NCBI GenBank assembly: GCA_947626235.1 | Contig: CANQRI010000005.1 | Coordinates: 1-32,836, forward strand | Reading direction: 5' to 3' | DNA length: 32,836 nt | Origin: an uncultured Clostridia bacterium | Lineage (GTDB): Bacteria > Bacillota > Clostridia > TANB77 > CAG-508 | In this document: in pieces, positions 8,930-16,280 of the stretch | Numbering within the stretch: position 1 is the stretch's first letter | Layout: each line of letters opens with the position of its first letter | Notes under the pieces: generated by a model | What the model was told of the DNA's origin: nothing | The model's input: the letters and a program-made list of their open reading frames with translations, nothing else | Databases searched by the model: none | Program-made: the position numbers and the translations under genes

Positions 8930-10831
8930 TTATTGTTCTATTCTTATCTGTTGTGTATTAGTTAAATGTCTTTTTAACAAAGCTAAATCTACAACATCAA
9001 TATCTTCTTTATCAGACTTTAATATTCCAGCTTCTAAATATTCATTTTTTAACTTATTTGTACCAGTTAAATGTCTTTTCATTAATGCTAAATCTATTAC
9101 ATCTACTTCTATATCACCATTCAAATCTCCAAGTTTCACCATTGTATATTCTTTTTCATCTATACTTACTTTATAGCCTGTTCCTAAACCACCTTTTTCT
9201 ACAACAGCTCCTTTAGAATCTTTTACAACTATTGTTTTTCCTTCATTTGCTTCCTTTAAATTTTCTACTGTAAAAGATGGTGTTGCAATTATATCAGTGT
9301 CCTCTACTTTAAATTCTGGAGTTTCTTGCACTTTTATGTATTGCCTTGAAACATAGCCTTTCGTACCGTCTTCTAAAACTATTCTATCCCAAATATGTCC
9401 ATCTAAATTGTATTTTCCTTGTTCTATTCTTGTAGCATTAACATTTGCTGATAACATTTTATAAACCGTCGTTCCTTCTAATCCTGGTCCATTTCTAAAG
9501 TTAACTTCTGTAGTTGTTACTATTTTGTCATTGCAGTTTGTAATATCTGGTATATCAACTAAATATTGCCTTGCCACATAACCTTTCCTTCCATCTGGAA
9601 GAACTACCTTATCCCAATAATATCCATCACAAGGTTGTAAACTTGTTTCTATTTTTAATAGCACATCTCCTGTATTTACTTCTGCAATAATTGATGATGA
9701 TGTGCTTTGACCTGCTCTTACACGTACTTCTGTACCTTTTACTTTTACCTCTTGAGTAATAGGTTTTACCGTTTCAGCATTTCCCGGTTCTGCACATGCT
9801 TTGGCAGGCATATTTTCATATACTGGTATTATAAAATCAATGCTTGAATTTAATAACCCTAAATTGCTATATGAATTTCTTACTTCAGAACCTTCACTTT
9901 TAGCAGCTGAAAGGTTTTGCATATATTGATGATTGTATAGTCCTGTTCCATTATCTACAACATCAAATTTTTGCAAATATAATGTATCTTGCTGACTACT
10001 AATATAACCATCTACTATAAACTTTGCTCCATGTTTAATTGACTCTTCTGGGCTTGTTAAGCCTTTTTCCTTTGCATATTGTAAACCGTTTGTTATTACA
10101 TCTGCTGTAGTTTTACCATTTGCTTTAATATTGAAATAATTATAATATCCTACATATCCACCATATGTTCCACTTATAAGTCCACTATCACCATTTACTC
10201 CTTGCTCTTGTCTAAGCCTTGAAGCCAAATGATATGGGCTGATATTTGCTTCTTCTGCTGCTTCCATAATTATTTGTGCATAAGATTTATTAATAACTGC
10301 TTTTGTTCCATCAGTTTTTGTATATGTAATTGTATCTCCTTGCATATATTTTATATCTTTTATTATTTGCTTTACGCCTTCTATATTTTGAATTTTTTTA
10401 TTAAAAGATAATGATTCAAATTGAAATACATAATTTTCATTTAAAGAATTTCTTGGATCCATATAATAGCTAATTGCAGCTGCTGATGGACATTTCCATG
10501 AGCCACCACTATACCTAGTATCACCACAAGAAGGGCAAATCCATGCGCCAGTATTTGTATAGTAAATTAAGTTTCTTTGGTGTGCTGATTCTTCTTTTAT
10601 AACTTCATTCCAGTCTAACCCTGTATAAAAAATTGTAAAATTCCAATTTGGATGATCAACTTTTAAAGTATTTATCAATTCTGCATAACCTGGATATTTG
10701 TTTAGCTTATCTGACATATCTTCCCTTGTTTGAGCAGCATATAAATATTTATTACTAAACACACTAATAAACATATAAGATAGAAAAGTTAATAATATTA
10801 TTATACTTATAAATCTAGCGACTTTTTTCAA
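8930..10831 (-). CDS. Dockerin-bearing cell-wall glucosaminidase with two SH3 domains
   Basis: Predicted exported peptidoglycan glucosaminidase, paralogous to the 2971-5280 protein. Start choice: the longest frame begins at a GTG (10855), but GGAGGG lies inside that extension, 6 nt before TTG at 10829-10831, so TTG is preferred (633 aa). Order of parts from TTG: signal/anchor (about 5-32), glucosaminidase domain (about 38-345; YMDPRNSLNE, ASRLRQEQG with candidate catalytic Glu209, YNYFNIKA), SH3 (about 365-425), SH3 (about 436-500), a short GTG-containing module (about 518-566), and a dockerin (about 567-633). Dockerin loop 1 is near-canonical (DLNGDIEVDVID); loop 2 (LKSDKEDIDVVD) lacks acidic ligands at positions 1, 3 and 5. 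An unusual Cys cluster (CPSC then KCPS, residues 99, 102, 114) is inserted near the active-site domain. A strong promoter lies upstream. Confidence 0.87.
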   Translation of the reverse strand: MKKVARFISIIILLTFLSYMFISVFSNKYLYAAQTREDMSDKLNKYPGYAELINTLKVDHPNWNFTIFYTGLDWNEVIKEESAHQRNLIYYTNTGAWICPSCGDTRYSGGSWKCPSAAAISYYMDPRNSLNENYVFQFESLSFNKKIQNIEGVKQIIKDIKYMQGDTITYTKTDGTKAVINKSYAQIIMEAAEEANISPYHLASRLRQEQGVNGDSGLISGTYGGYVGYYNYFNIKANGKTTADVITNGLQYAKEKGLTSPEESIKHGAKFIVDGYISSQQDTLYLQKFDVVDNGTGLYNHQYMQNLSAAKSEGSEVRNSYSNLGLLNSSIDFIIPVYENMPAKACAEPGNAETVKPITQEVKVKGTEVRVRAGQSTSSSIIAEVNTGDVLLKIETSLQPCDGYYWDKVVLPDGRKGYVARQYLVDIPDITNCNDKIVTTTEVNFRNGPGLEGTTVYKMLSANVNATRIEQGKYNLDGHIWDRIVLEDGTKGYVSRQYIKVQETPEFKVEDTDIIATPSFTVENLKEANEGKTIVVKDSKGAVVEKGGLGTGYKVSIDEKEYTMVKLGDLNGDIEVDVIDLALMKRHLTGTNKLKNEYLEAGILKSDKEDIDVVDLALLKRHLTNTQQIRIEQ

Positions 10832-10907
10832 CTTTATCCCTCCAACATTTACCACTTTTTATATAATAAAAAATATCTCCTCATTTTCCGACATTTAAAT
10901 CATTCAA

Positions 10908-10936
10908 ATTATATCATTCGTCAAATTAATAGTCAA
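10908..10936 (-). promoter_or_regulatory. SigmaA-type promoter for the dockerin glucosaminidase unit
   Basis: On the minus strand TTGACT (10931-10936), a 17-bp spacer and TATAAT (10908-10913). The predicted transcript start is near 10901, giving a leader of about 70 nt ahead of the TTG start codon. Confidence 0.8.
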
Positions 10937-10987
10937 CAAAATTAGTAAATGTTATAAAATTGTAAAATATCCAAATTTTTACAACAA

Positions 10988-11043
10988 AAAAGAACCTTTT
11001 ATTTACCTATACCTTTTGTGATATAAGTCATTTAGGTTCTTTT
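10988..11043 (-). terminator. Terminator after rnr
   Basis: A 10-bp inverted repeat AAAAGAACCT / AGGTTCTTTT with a large (about 36 nt) partly pairing loop; the minus-strand copy runs into TTTTTTG. It sits 16-71 bp past the rnr stop. Confidence 0.65.
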
Positions 11044-11058
11044 ACTATAATATTAAAC

Positions 11059-13221
11059 TTACACAATTTCAAAATCAATTTGTCTTAACAATTTATTTGC
11101 ATTTATAACCCTTATTTGTACTTTGTCTCCTATTTTATATTTCTTATTAGTTTTTTCTCCTATCAAAATTTTATTGTTTTCATCATATATAAAATATTCG
11201 TCGCCCATGTTTTCAAACCTTACTAGCCCTTCTACTGTGTTTTGTAGCTCTACAAACATTCCAAAAGAAGTTATGCTAGACACTATTCCTTCATATTCTT
11301 CTCCAATTTTATCTTGCATAAATTCTGCCATTTTTATGCTTATACTATCTCTTTCTACTTTTTGAGCAACTTTTTCTCTTTCAGAAGACTGTTCAGCATA
11401 CCTTTTTGCCTGTTCTTCATATTTTTCTTTATCTTTTATATCATAGTTTTGGGCAATATATTTTGATATTATTCTGTGAATAAACAAGTCTGGATATCTT
11501 CTAATTGGAGATGTAAAATGGCAATAGTATTTACTTGCTATTCCAAAATGCCCCTTGTTCTCACTTTCATACTTTGCTAATTTTAAAGTTCTTAATATTA
11601 AATTTGAAATTACTCTTTCTTCAGGAGTACCTTTTATTTTTTCTATTACTTCTGCAAAGGCCTTTGGGTGAATATTATCCTTGTTTCCTTTTATTTTATA
11701 ACCAAAATTATATAAAAACTTATTTAATTCATTTATTTTATCTTCATCTGGAACTTCGTGCACTCTATATATAAATGGTGCCTCTAACCAGAAAAATCTT
11801 TCCGCAACAACCTCATTTGCAGTTAGCATAAACTGCTCTATTATTTCATTTGCAAATGTTAATTCATACTTTTTAACATCAATTGCATAACCATTTTCGT
11901 CAAGAACAATCTTACTTTCTGGAATATCCAAATTTAAGCTACCCTGTTTTCTTCTTCTTTCTTTAAGTATTTTGGCAAGCTCTTCCATTCTTTTAAAATG
12001 CTCTACATATGCCTCATATTCTTGTACTATTTTCATATCTTCTTTTGATAATTCTTCTTTATTTGCATATTTCAAAATTTTTGCAACATTTGTATATGTC
12101 ATTCTTCTTGTTACGTTTATAATGCTCTTTTGTATATCTGAAGAAATAACTTGTCCGTCTTTATCTATTTCCATTATTACAGAAATTGTTAACCTATCTT
12201 TTCCTTCATTTAAACTACAAATTCCATTAGAAAGTTCTTTTGGAAGCATTGGTATCACTCTATCTAACATATATATGCTTGTTCCTCTAATAATTGCCTC
12301 TTTATCTAGCATAGAATCTTCCTTTACATAGTAACTAACATCAGCAATACTAACTCCTAATTCATAATTTCCATTTTCTAATTTTTTCACATAAACTGCA
12401 TCATCTAAATCTTTAGCATCTTCGCCATCTATAGTAAATATTTCCTCTTCTCTTAAATCTAAACGATTTGGAATATCTTTTTTACTTATTTCTTCTTTTA
12501 TACTTTTTGCTTCATTAATTACTTGCTTTGGAAATTCATAAGGTAAATCATATTCTTTTACCAAAGATAACATATCTACCCCAGCTTCATCTATTTTTCC
12601 TAATATTTCTATAATTTTTCCCTCTGCATTTTTACCCCCTTCAGGATATTTTAATATTTTTACTACAACTTTATCATTATTCTTCGCTTTTCCAACATTA
12701 GATTTAGATATAAATATATCTGTACCCAATTTTCTATCATCAGGAATAACAAAACCAAAATTTCTACTCTTTGTGAAAATTCCAACTACAGTATCTTTTT
12801 CATGTTTTAATACTTTTAATATTCTTCCCTCTCTATGTTCTTTTAAATTATCGTTAGATAAAATTTCTACTAAAACTGTATCTCCATTTAATGCATTTTT
12901 ATTATTTGATTTAGAAATATATAACTCTTCCTCATTATCTCTATCATCTTCTATATTGTCGTTTTCTAATTTTACAAACCCAAAACCTCTTTCATTTGCT
13001 CTATACGTTCCTTTTACAAACTTTTTATTATCAATTAAACTATATTTGTTTTTTCCACTTTTTTGAATTTTATATTCGTCCTCTAATTTTTTTAACACTT
13101 GTACTAAATTATTATACTCATTTTTAGGCACACTTAATAAAACAGCTATTTCTTTTGCCTTCATTGGAACATAGCTATCTTCACTCATAAAATCTAAAAT
13201 TAGTTTTTCTTTATCTTCCAT
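11059..13221 (-). CDS. rnr: Ribonuclease R
   Basis: Processive 3'-to-5' exoribonuclease that degrades structured RNA and works with tmRNA-SmpB in quality control. Order of parts: N-terminal winged-helix (about 1-70), cold-shock-type OB domains (about 75-215), RNB catalytic domain (about 240-580; DGEDAKDLDDAV with the metal-binding Asp residues, and HFTSPIRRYPDL) and a C-terminal S1 domain (about 635-715). Start choice: the frame opens at 13272, but AAAGGAG sits 5-6 nt before ATG 13219-13221, giving 720 aa, the usual size; the extra 17 codons run through a REP-like repeat and are not expected to be translated. secG lies upstream, a common clostridial order; smpB, often next, is not present. 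Confidence 0.96.
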   Translation of the reverse strand: MEDKEKLILDFMSEDSYVPMKAKEIAVLLSVPKNEYNNLVQVLKKLEDEYKIQKSGKNKYSLIDNKKFVKGTYRANERGFGFVKLENDNIEDDRDNEEELYISKSNNKNALNGDTVLVEILSNDNLKEHREGRILKVLKHEKDTVVGIFTKSRNFGFVIPDDRKLGTDIFISKSNVGKAKNNDKVVVKILKYPEGGKNAEGKIIEILGKIDEAGVDMLSLVKEYDLPYEFPKQVINEAKSIKEEISKKDIPNRLDLREEEIFTIDGEDAKDLDDAVYVKKLENGNYELGVSIADVSYYVKEDSMLDKEAIIRGTSIYMLDRVIPMLPKELSNGICSLNEGKDRLTISVIMEIDKDGQVISSDIQKSIINVTRRMTYTNVAKILKYANKEELSKEDMKIVQEYEAYVEHFKRMEELAKILKERRRKQGSLNLDIPESKIVLDENGYAIDVKKYELTFANEIIEQFMLTANEVVAERFFWLEAPFIYRVHEVPDEDKINELNKFLYNFGYKIKGNKDNIHPKAFAEVIEKIKGTPEERVISNLILRTLKLAKYESENKGHFGIASKYYCHFTSPIRRYPDLFIHRIISKYIAQNYDIKDKEKYEEQAKRYAEQSSEREKVAQKVERDSISIKMAEFMQDKIGEEYEGIVSSITSFGMFVELQNTVEGLVRFENMGDEYFIYDENNKILIGEKTNKKYKIGDKVQIRVINANKLLRQIDFEIV

Positions 13222-13232
13222 TTTACTCCTTT

Positions 13233-13268
13233 GGGGGACGGTTCTAAAATTCCGGAATTTTGGGACAG
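13233..13268. repeat. REP-like repeat in the rnr leader
   Basis: GGGGGACGGTTC, then the perfect 16-bp palindrome AAAATTCCGGAATTTT (13246-13261), then GGGACAG. The layout (GGGGAC-GT at one end, TTTGGGACAG at the other) matches the unit at 16112-16156. It ends just before the rnr ribosome binding site, so the hairpin would form right upstream of it in the mRNA. Confidence 0.75.
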
Positions 13269-13340
13269 ACAATTTTTATAAATAGTTGTAAAACCTTTTT
13301 GACAAACAACAAAGGCTAGACTATATTAAAACAAAAACTC

Positions 13341-13371
13341 TAAACTATTTAACCCCGTCCCTAATAGTTTA
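13341..13371 (-). repeat. 31-bp GGGACGGGG repeat, copy R1
   Basis: On the minus strand: TAAACTATT, core AGGGACGGGGTTA, AATAGTTTA; the flanks are a perfect 9-bp inverted repeat around an asymmetric core. It is identical to copy R2 at 14374-14404 in the opposite orientation. It lies between secG and rnr. Confidence 0.9.
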
Positions 13372-13409
13372 AAAGATGTAGTAAGGTTCTTACTACATCT
13401 TATTATAAA

Positions 13410-13658
13410 CTATATTACATATATTATTCCTAATGCAACAGCTAATATTGCAAATAATACGCTTAATATTATTGTTAATCTTTTTAAGGCTCCTTCTTTT
13501 GTCCTTCCTTTATTTTTTTCATAGAAGTTTGAAGTTGAAGAACCTGTAATTGTTCCAGATGCACCTTCACTATCCTTCGTTTGTATAGTTGCTACTATTA
13601 TTAATGCTACACAAACTATTAAATATATTCCTAATCCTACATATTTTACTATTTCCAT
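13410..13658 (-). CDS. secG: Preprotein translocase subunit SecG
   Basis: Small membrane subunit of the SecYEG channel that assists SecA-driven export. The 82-residue product has the SecG pattern: a first transmembrane helix (about 8-25), the QTKDSEGASGTITGS loop with small and polar residues, and a second helix (about 60-81). ATG at 13658 follows GGAGAGGG at good spacing. It lies upstream of rnr as in many Clostridia, but two repeat units (13341 and 13233) now separate the genes. A promoter is visible upstream at 13700-13729. Confidence 0.93.
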   Translation of the reverse strand: MEIVKYVGLGIYLIVCVALIIVATIQTKDSEGASGTITGSSTSNFYEKNKGRTKEGALKRLTIILSVLFAILAVALGIIYVI

Positions 13659-13699
13659 TTACTACCCTCTCCTTAAGTTCTCTTTTTTTCAATGTAACT

Positions 13700-13729
13700 A
13701 TTTTACCATAATTTATATATAAAAGTAAA
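13700..13729 (-). promoter_or_regulatory. Promoter of secG (and probably rnr)
   Basis: Minus strand: TTTACT (13724-13729), 18-bp spacer, TAAAAT (13700-13705) preceded by TGG, an extended -10 form. It lies about 40 bp upstream of the secG start. Confidence 0.65.
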
Positions 13730-13799
13730 GAGGTATGTACAAAAATTATGAAATTTTGTTATTTAATTAATTATTTTTAGTTTTTATAAAAGCAGACGA

Positions 13800-13820
13800 G
13801 CGGGAAAATTAACTTCCCGC
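13800..13820 (-). terminator. GC-rich terminator of the isolated higher-G+C gene
   Basis: GCGGGAA / TTCCCGC with a 7-nt loop, 14 bp past the stop, followed on the minus strand by TCGTCTGCTTTTAT. The G+C-rich stem contrasts with every other terminator in the window and fits the foreign composition of the gene it serves. Confidence 0.7.
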
Positions 13821-13834
13821 CCGCTTTAGAATGA

Positions 13835-14278
13835 CTAAATTTCTTCAAGGAAAGCATATTCTGCTCCCAACTCTTTCTGCCGTGCTTTGGCCAGATCCAG
13901 CTCGCTTGCCTTATAGTACCATACCTCGCTATACTTCTTGTCCTCGTCGGGCTTGTAGTAGTCGATGATGTACTTATAATGGGAAATTTCCTCAATATCA
14001 CTTTCATCTCCATCATATTCTTCGAATATAATAGAAACGTCCATCTCATGAGGCATCCCGGTTCCGCAGCCATTCCATCTGTGGCTCTCATACAGTTTTC
14101 CTTGATACCTGATAAAATAGCCACTAAACCGACCCTTCTTGTCAACGAAATTTCCCAGGCACTCGATACCTTCTACCTGAGAGCAAATCGTCTCCTCTAC
14201 ATTTTGCAAATTCCGGTTATCCATAGTTCCTTTGACAATCATACCAGCTTTCCACTTCTTCTCGATAATTGCAGACAT
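13835..14278 (-). CDS. Hypothetical protein, higher-G+C gene, probably acquired
   Basis: I do not recognise this 147-residue protein. It is soluble-looking, acidic, without signal peptide or membrane segment, and rich in aromatic residues and Glu/Asp (FEEYDGDESDIEEI, YKYIIDYYKPDED). The gene is real: it has GGAGG 8 nt before ATG 14278, its own promoter and its own terminator. Base composition is clearly unlike the neighbours (mid-40s percent G+C by eye, with codons such as CTG, GGC and GCC that neighbours avoid). It stands alone between secG and the CAP gene, inside an interval bounded by inverted 31-bp repeats. Recent horizontal transfer as a self-contained cassette is the simplest reading. 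Confidence 0.8.
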   Translation of the reverse strand: MSAIIEKKWKAGMIVKGTMDNRNLQNVEETICSQVEGIECLGNFVDKKGRFSGYFIRYQGKLYESHRWNGCGTGMPHEMDVSIIFEEYDGDESDIEEISHYKYIIDYYKPDEDKKYSEVWYYKASELDLAKARQKELGAEYAFLEEI

Positions 14279-14343
14279 TCTAAAATCCTCCGTTTATAAT
14301 GTATTTTTTCATATAGCTAGGATTGCTACACGAATGTACTTAT

Positions 14344-14372
14344 ATTATAGCACATTTTTAAATAATTTTCAA
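14344..14372 (-). promoter_or_regulatory. Promoter of the isolated higher-G+C gene
   Basis: Minus strand: TTGAAA (14367-14372), 17-bp spacer, TATAAT (14344-14349) with an upstream TGC (extended -10). The -35 box is next to repeat copy R2, which begins at 14374. Confidence 0.75.
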
Positions 14373-14373
14373 A

Positions 14374-14404
14374 TAAACTATTAGGGACGGGGTTAAATAG
14401 TTTA
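14374..14404 (+). repeat. 31-bp GGGACGGGG repeat, copy R2
   Basis: Identical to R1 in inverted orientation (TAAACTATT, AGGGACGGGGTTA, AATAGTTTA). Its last three bases on the plus strand are the stop codon (TAA on the minus strand) of the CAP-domain gene, and its other end is next to the promoter of the higher-G+C gene. Confidence 0.9.
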
Positions 14405-15196
14405 CCTGCCTATAAACATTTGAACATAAATTTTTCCGTATTTTGAACCATTTACTACACCAATTCCGGTGTAATTAAAGTTACTATTTAAAATATTAGC
14501 CCTATGTCCTGCTGAATTCATCCAAGCAGTAACTGCTGCACTATTACTAGAGTTTCCTGCAATATTCTCTCCTGCCGTTTTATATGACACTTTAAAATTA
14601 TCTAACATATTAAATGGTGAACCATATATTGGTGATGTATGAGAAAAGTAGTTATTATCCACCATATCTTTTGCTTTTATTCTTGCTACGTTTTGTACTT
14701 CTGAATTTATTTTTAATGGCTCTAATCCATTATTTTCCCTCTGTTTATTTATAAGATTAAAAACTTCTAATTCATCAGCGGTTAACCCAGCTGTATTTGA
14801 TGTTCCACCAGAAGAATTGCCACTAGATGAATTATTTCCACCTGTTGTACTACCAGATGAACTTCCTGTTCCTGACGAAGTTGGATAAATTGGTTTTATA
14901 TAATCTTTACTAACTGCACCTACGTAATCTCCCTCTACTTGAACAATATACCAATTTCCAACTCCTGCAAAAACTCTTATGTATTCATTTTTATTGACCG
15001 TTGTTATTACTTTATAATTTATTCCGGGTCCACTTCTTACGTTTAATTTTGAAGCTGTAACTAAACCTGTTGAAAAATCTAACTTATAATAATGTTGCAT
15101 TCCAAAAGATGTAGAACCTATTAGCAATATTATCAAGAATGAAAATAGTATAGATGCCTTCAGAAGACTTTTCTTTTTTATTTTTATAATCTTCAC
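14402..15196 (-). CDS. Secreted SH3 and CAP (SCP/YkwD-like) domain protein
   Basis: Predicted exported protein of the CAP superfamily, often found in spore and cell-wall contexts; molecular function in bacteria is mostly unknown. Order of parts: basic N terminus and hydrophobic signal/anchor (about 12-32), bacterial SH3 (about 43-103; LNVRSGPGINYKVI), Ser/Gly/Thr linker (about 105-138), CAP domain (about 140-264) with the expected motifs: LINKQREN, FSHTSPIYGSP, AGENIAG and SAGHRANILN. The start is GTG at 15196 with AAAGGGGG upstream. The stop codon lies within repeat copy R2. The gene is divergent from the pseudouridine synthase gene. Confidence 0.9.
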   Translation of the reverse strand: MKIIKIKKKSLLKASILFSFLIILLIGSTSFGMQHYYKLDFSTGLVTASKLNVRSGPGINYKVITTVNKNEYIRVFAGVGNWYIVQVEGDYVGAVSKDYIKPIYPTSSGTGSSSGSTTGGNNSSSGNSSGGTSNTAGLTADELEVFNLINKQRENNGLEPLKINSEVQNVARIKAKDMVDNNYFSHTSPIYGSPFNMLDNFKVSYKTAGENIAGNSSNSAAVTAWMNSAGHRANILNSNFNYTGIGVVNGSKYGKIYVQMFIGR

Positions 15197-15227
15197 TTTT
15201 ATTCCCCCTTTATTATTTCTATTCGAA

Positions 15228-15256
15228 TTGATTTATTTTATTCTGTGTTATATAAT
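15228..15256 (+). promoter_or_regulatory. Promoter of the pseudouridine synthase gene, predicting a leaderless mRNA
   Basis: TTGATT (15228-15233), exact 17-bp spacer, TATAAT (15251-15256). The ATG begins at 15263, seven bases after the -10 box, which is where transcription would start, so the mRNA would have essentially no leader. Confidence 0.65.
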
Positions 15257-15262
15257 AAGGAC

Positions 15263-16132
15263 ATGAAAAATTTAATTGTTGATAAAAAATATAATGAAAA
15301 AAAATTAAATACATTTTTATTTGATAAGTTTCCTGACTTAAAGCAAAATACTTTATACAAAGCTTTAAGAAAAAAAGATATTAAAGTTAATAATAAAAGA
15401 GTTTCAGAAAATGTTACAATTTATGAAGGAGATGAAATTCAAGTTTTTATTGTTGATGAACTGCTTGAAAATAATTTTAGTTTGGACATTGTATATGAAG
15501 ATTCTAATATTATTATCATTAATAAACCTGAAAATATTGAAGTTACTGGCGACTCTAATTCACTTACCAAATATGTTGAAGAATACTGCATATCTAAAGG
15601 AGAAAATTTTGTCCAGCCATGCCATAGGTTAGATAGAAATACTACTGGTATAGTTTTGTTTGCAAAAAATGAAAAAGCTTTATCTATCTTATTAGAGAAA
15701 TTTAAACAAAAAGAAATCGAAAAATATTATAAAGCAACTGTATATGGCATTTTAGATAAAAAACAAGATACTCTCATCTCTTACTTATTTAAAGATAAGA
15801 AAAAATCTATGGTATACATTTCAGATTCTCCTAAAAAAGGATATTTGAAAATAATAACTTCTTATAAAGTTATTGAAGAAAAAGAAAATTCTTCTATTTT
15901 GGATATCAAATTAGAAACAGGTAGAACTCATCAAATAAGAGCGCAATTTGCACACATTGGTCACCCAATAATAGGTGATGGTAAATATGGTAATAATGAA
16001 ATTAATAAGAAATTTAATAAAAAACACCAAATGCTATGTAGTTATAAAATCGTTTTTAATTTTAAAACTGATAGTGGTATTTTAGAATATTTAAATGGCA
16101 AAAAGTATCAGTTGGGGACTGTCCCCAATTGA
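15263..16132 (+). CDS. RluA-family 23S rRNA/tRNA pseudouridine synthase with S4 domain
   Basis: Converts uridine to pseudouridine in structured RNA. Numbered from ATG 15263 (289 aa): S4 RNA-binding domain (about 12-65), catalytic domain (about 75-280) with HRLDRNTTG (catalytic Asp124), and the LETGRTHQIRAQFAHIGHPIIGD block. An upstream in-frame GTG at 15245 lies between the predicted -35 and -10 boxes, so the ATG is preferred even though no properly spaced ribosome binding site precedes it. The last six residues (LGTVPN) and the stop codon lie inside a REP-like repeat, so the original C terminus has been replaced. RluD-type specificity is plausible but cannot be fixed. Confidence 0.9.
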   Translation: MKNLIVDKKYNEKKLNTFLFDKFPDLKQNTLYKALRKKDIKVNNKRVSENVTIYEGDEIQVFIVDELLENNFSLDIVYEDSNIIIINKPENIEVTGDSNSLTKYVEEYCISKGENFVQPCHRLDRNTTGIVLFAKNEKALSILLEKFKQKEIEKYYKATVYGILDKKQDTLISYLFKDKKKSMVYISDSPKKGYLKIITSYKVIEEKENSSILDIKLETGRTHQIRAQFAHIGHPIIGDGKYGNNEINKKFNKKHQMLCSYKIVFNFKTDSGILEYLNGKKYQLGTVPN

Positions 16133-16156
16133 GACGAATGGAACAATTTGGGACAG
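16112..16156. repeat. REP-like repeat at the end of the pseudouridine synthase gene
   Basis: TTGGGGAC-T-GTCCCCAA is a perfect 8-bp inverted repeat with one central base (16112-16128); about 20 bp further comes AATTTGGGACAG. The end motifs match the unit at 13233-13268. It supplies the last codons and the TGA stop of the upstream gene and runs directly into the terminator stem. Confidence 0.75.
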
Positions 16157-16183
16157 CCTTTGTTAAAATAACAAAGGCTGTCC
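16151..16183 (+). terminator. Terminator of the pseudouridine synthase gene
   Basis: A perfect 15-bp stem GGACAGCCTTTGTTA / TAACAAAGGCTGTCC with a 3-base loop is followed on the plus strand by TTATTTTATT. The stem overlaps the GGGACAG end of the adjacent REP-like unit. Transcripts from ftsH on the other strand meet the same stem but without a T run. Confidence 0.8.
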
Positions 16184-16190
16184 TTATTTT

Positions 16191-16280
16191 ATTATTCAAA
16201 GTTTATTATTATTTAAAAATTATTATTCAAAGATTATTCAAAGACTATTCAAGGATTATTTAAAGATTATTATTCAAAAA
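16191..16280. repeat. Degenerate 11-bp tandem repeat at the 3' end of ftsH
   Basis: ATTATTCAAAG occurs at 16191-16201, 16222-16232 and 16233-16243, followed in direct tandem by ACTATTCAAGG (16244-16254), ATTATTTAAAG (16255-16265) and a partial copy that contains the ftsH stop codon. The array looks grown from the 3' end of ftsH by slippage. Confidence 0.8.

Noticed and set aside
13222..13272. Longer N terminus for RNase R
   Set aside because: The extra 17 codons come from the REP-like repeat, and the well-spaced AAAGGAG precedes the internal ATG at 13221.
13777..14145. A 122-codon minus-strand frame overlapping the higher-G+C gene
   Set aside because: It overlaps the 13835-14278 gene in another frame, has no ribosome binding site and runs through the terminator hairpin; the 147-codon frame has a good start and sensible composition.
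13341..14404. A single transposon bounded by R1 and R2
   Set aside because: The interval includes secG, which is ancestral next to rnr, and R1/R2 point the opposite way to the ends of the other two pairs; independent copies are as likely.
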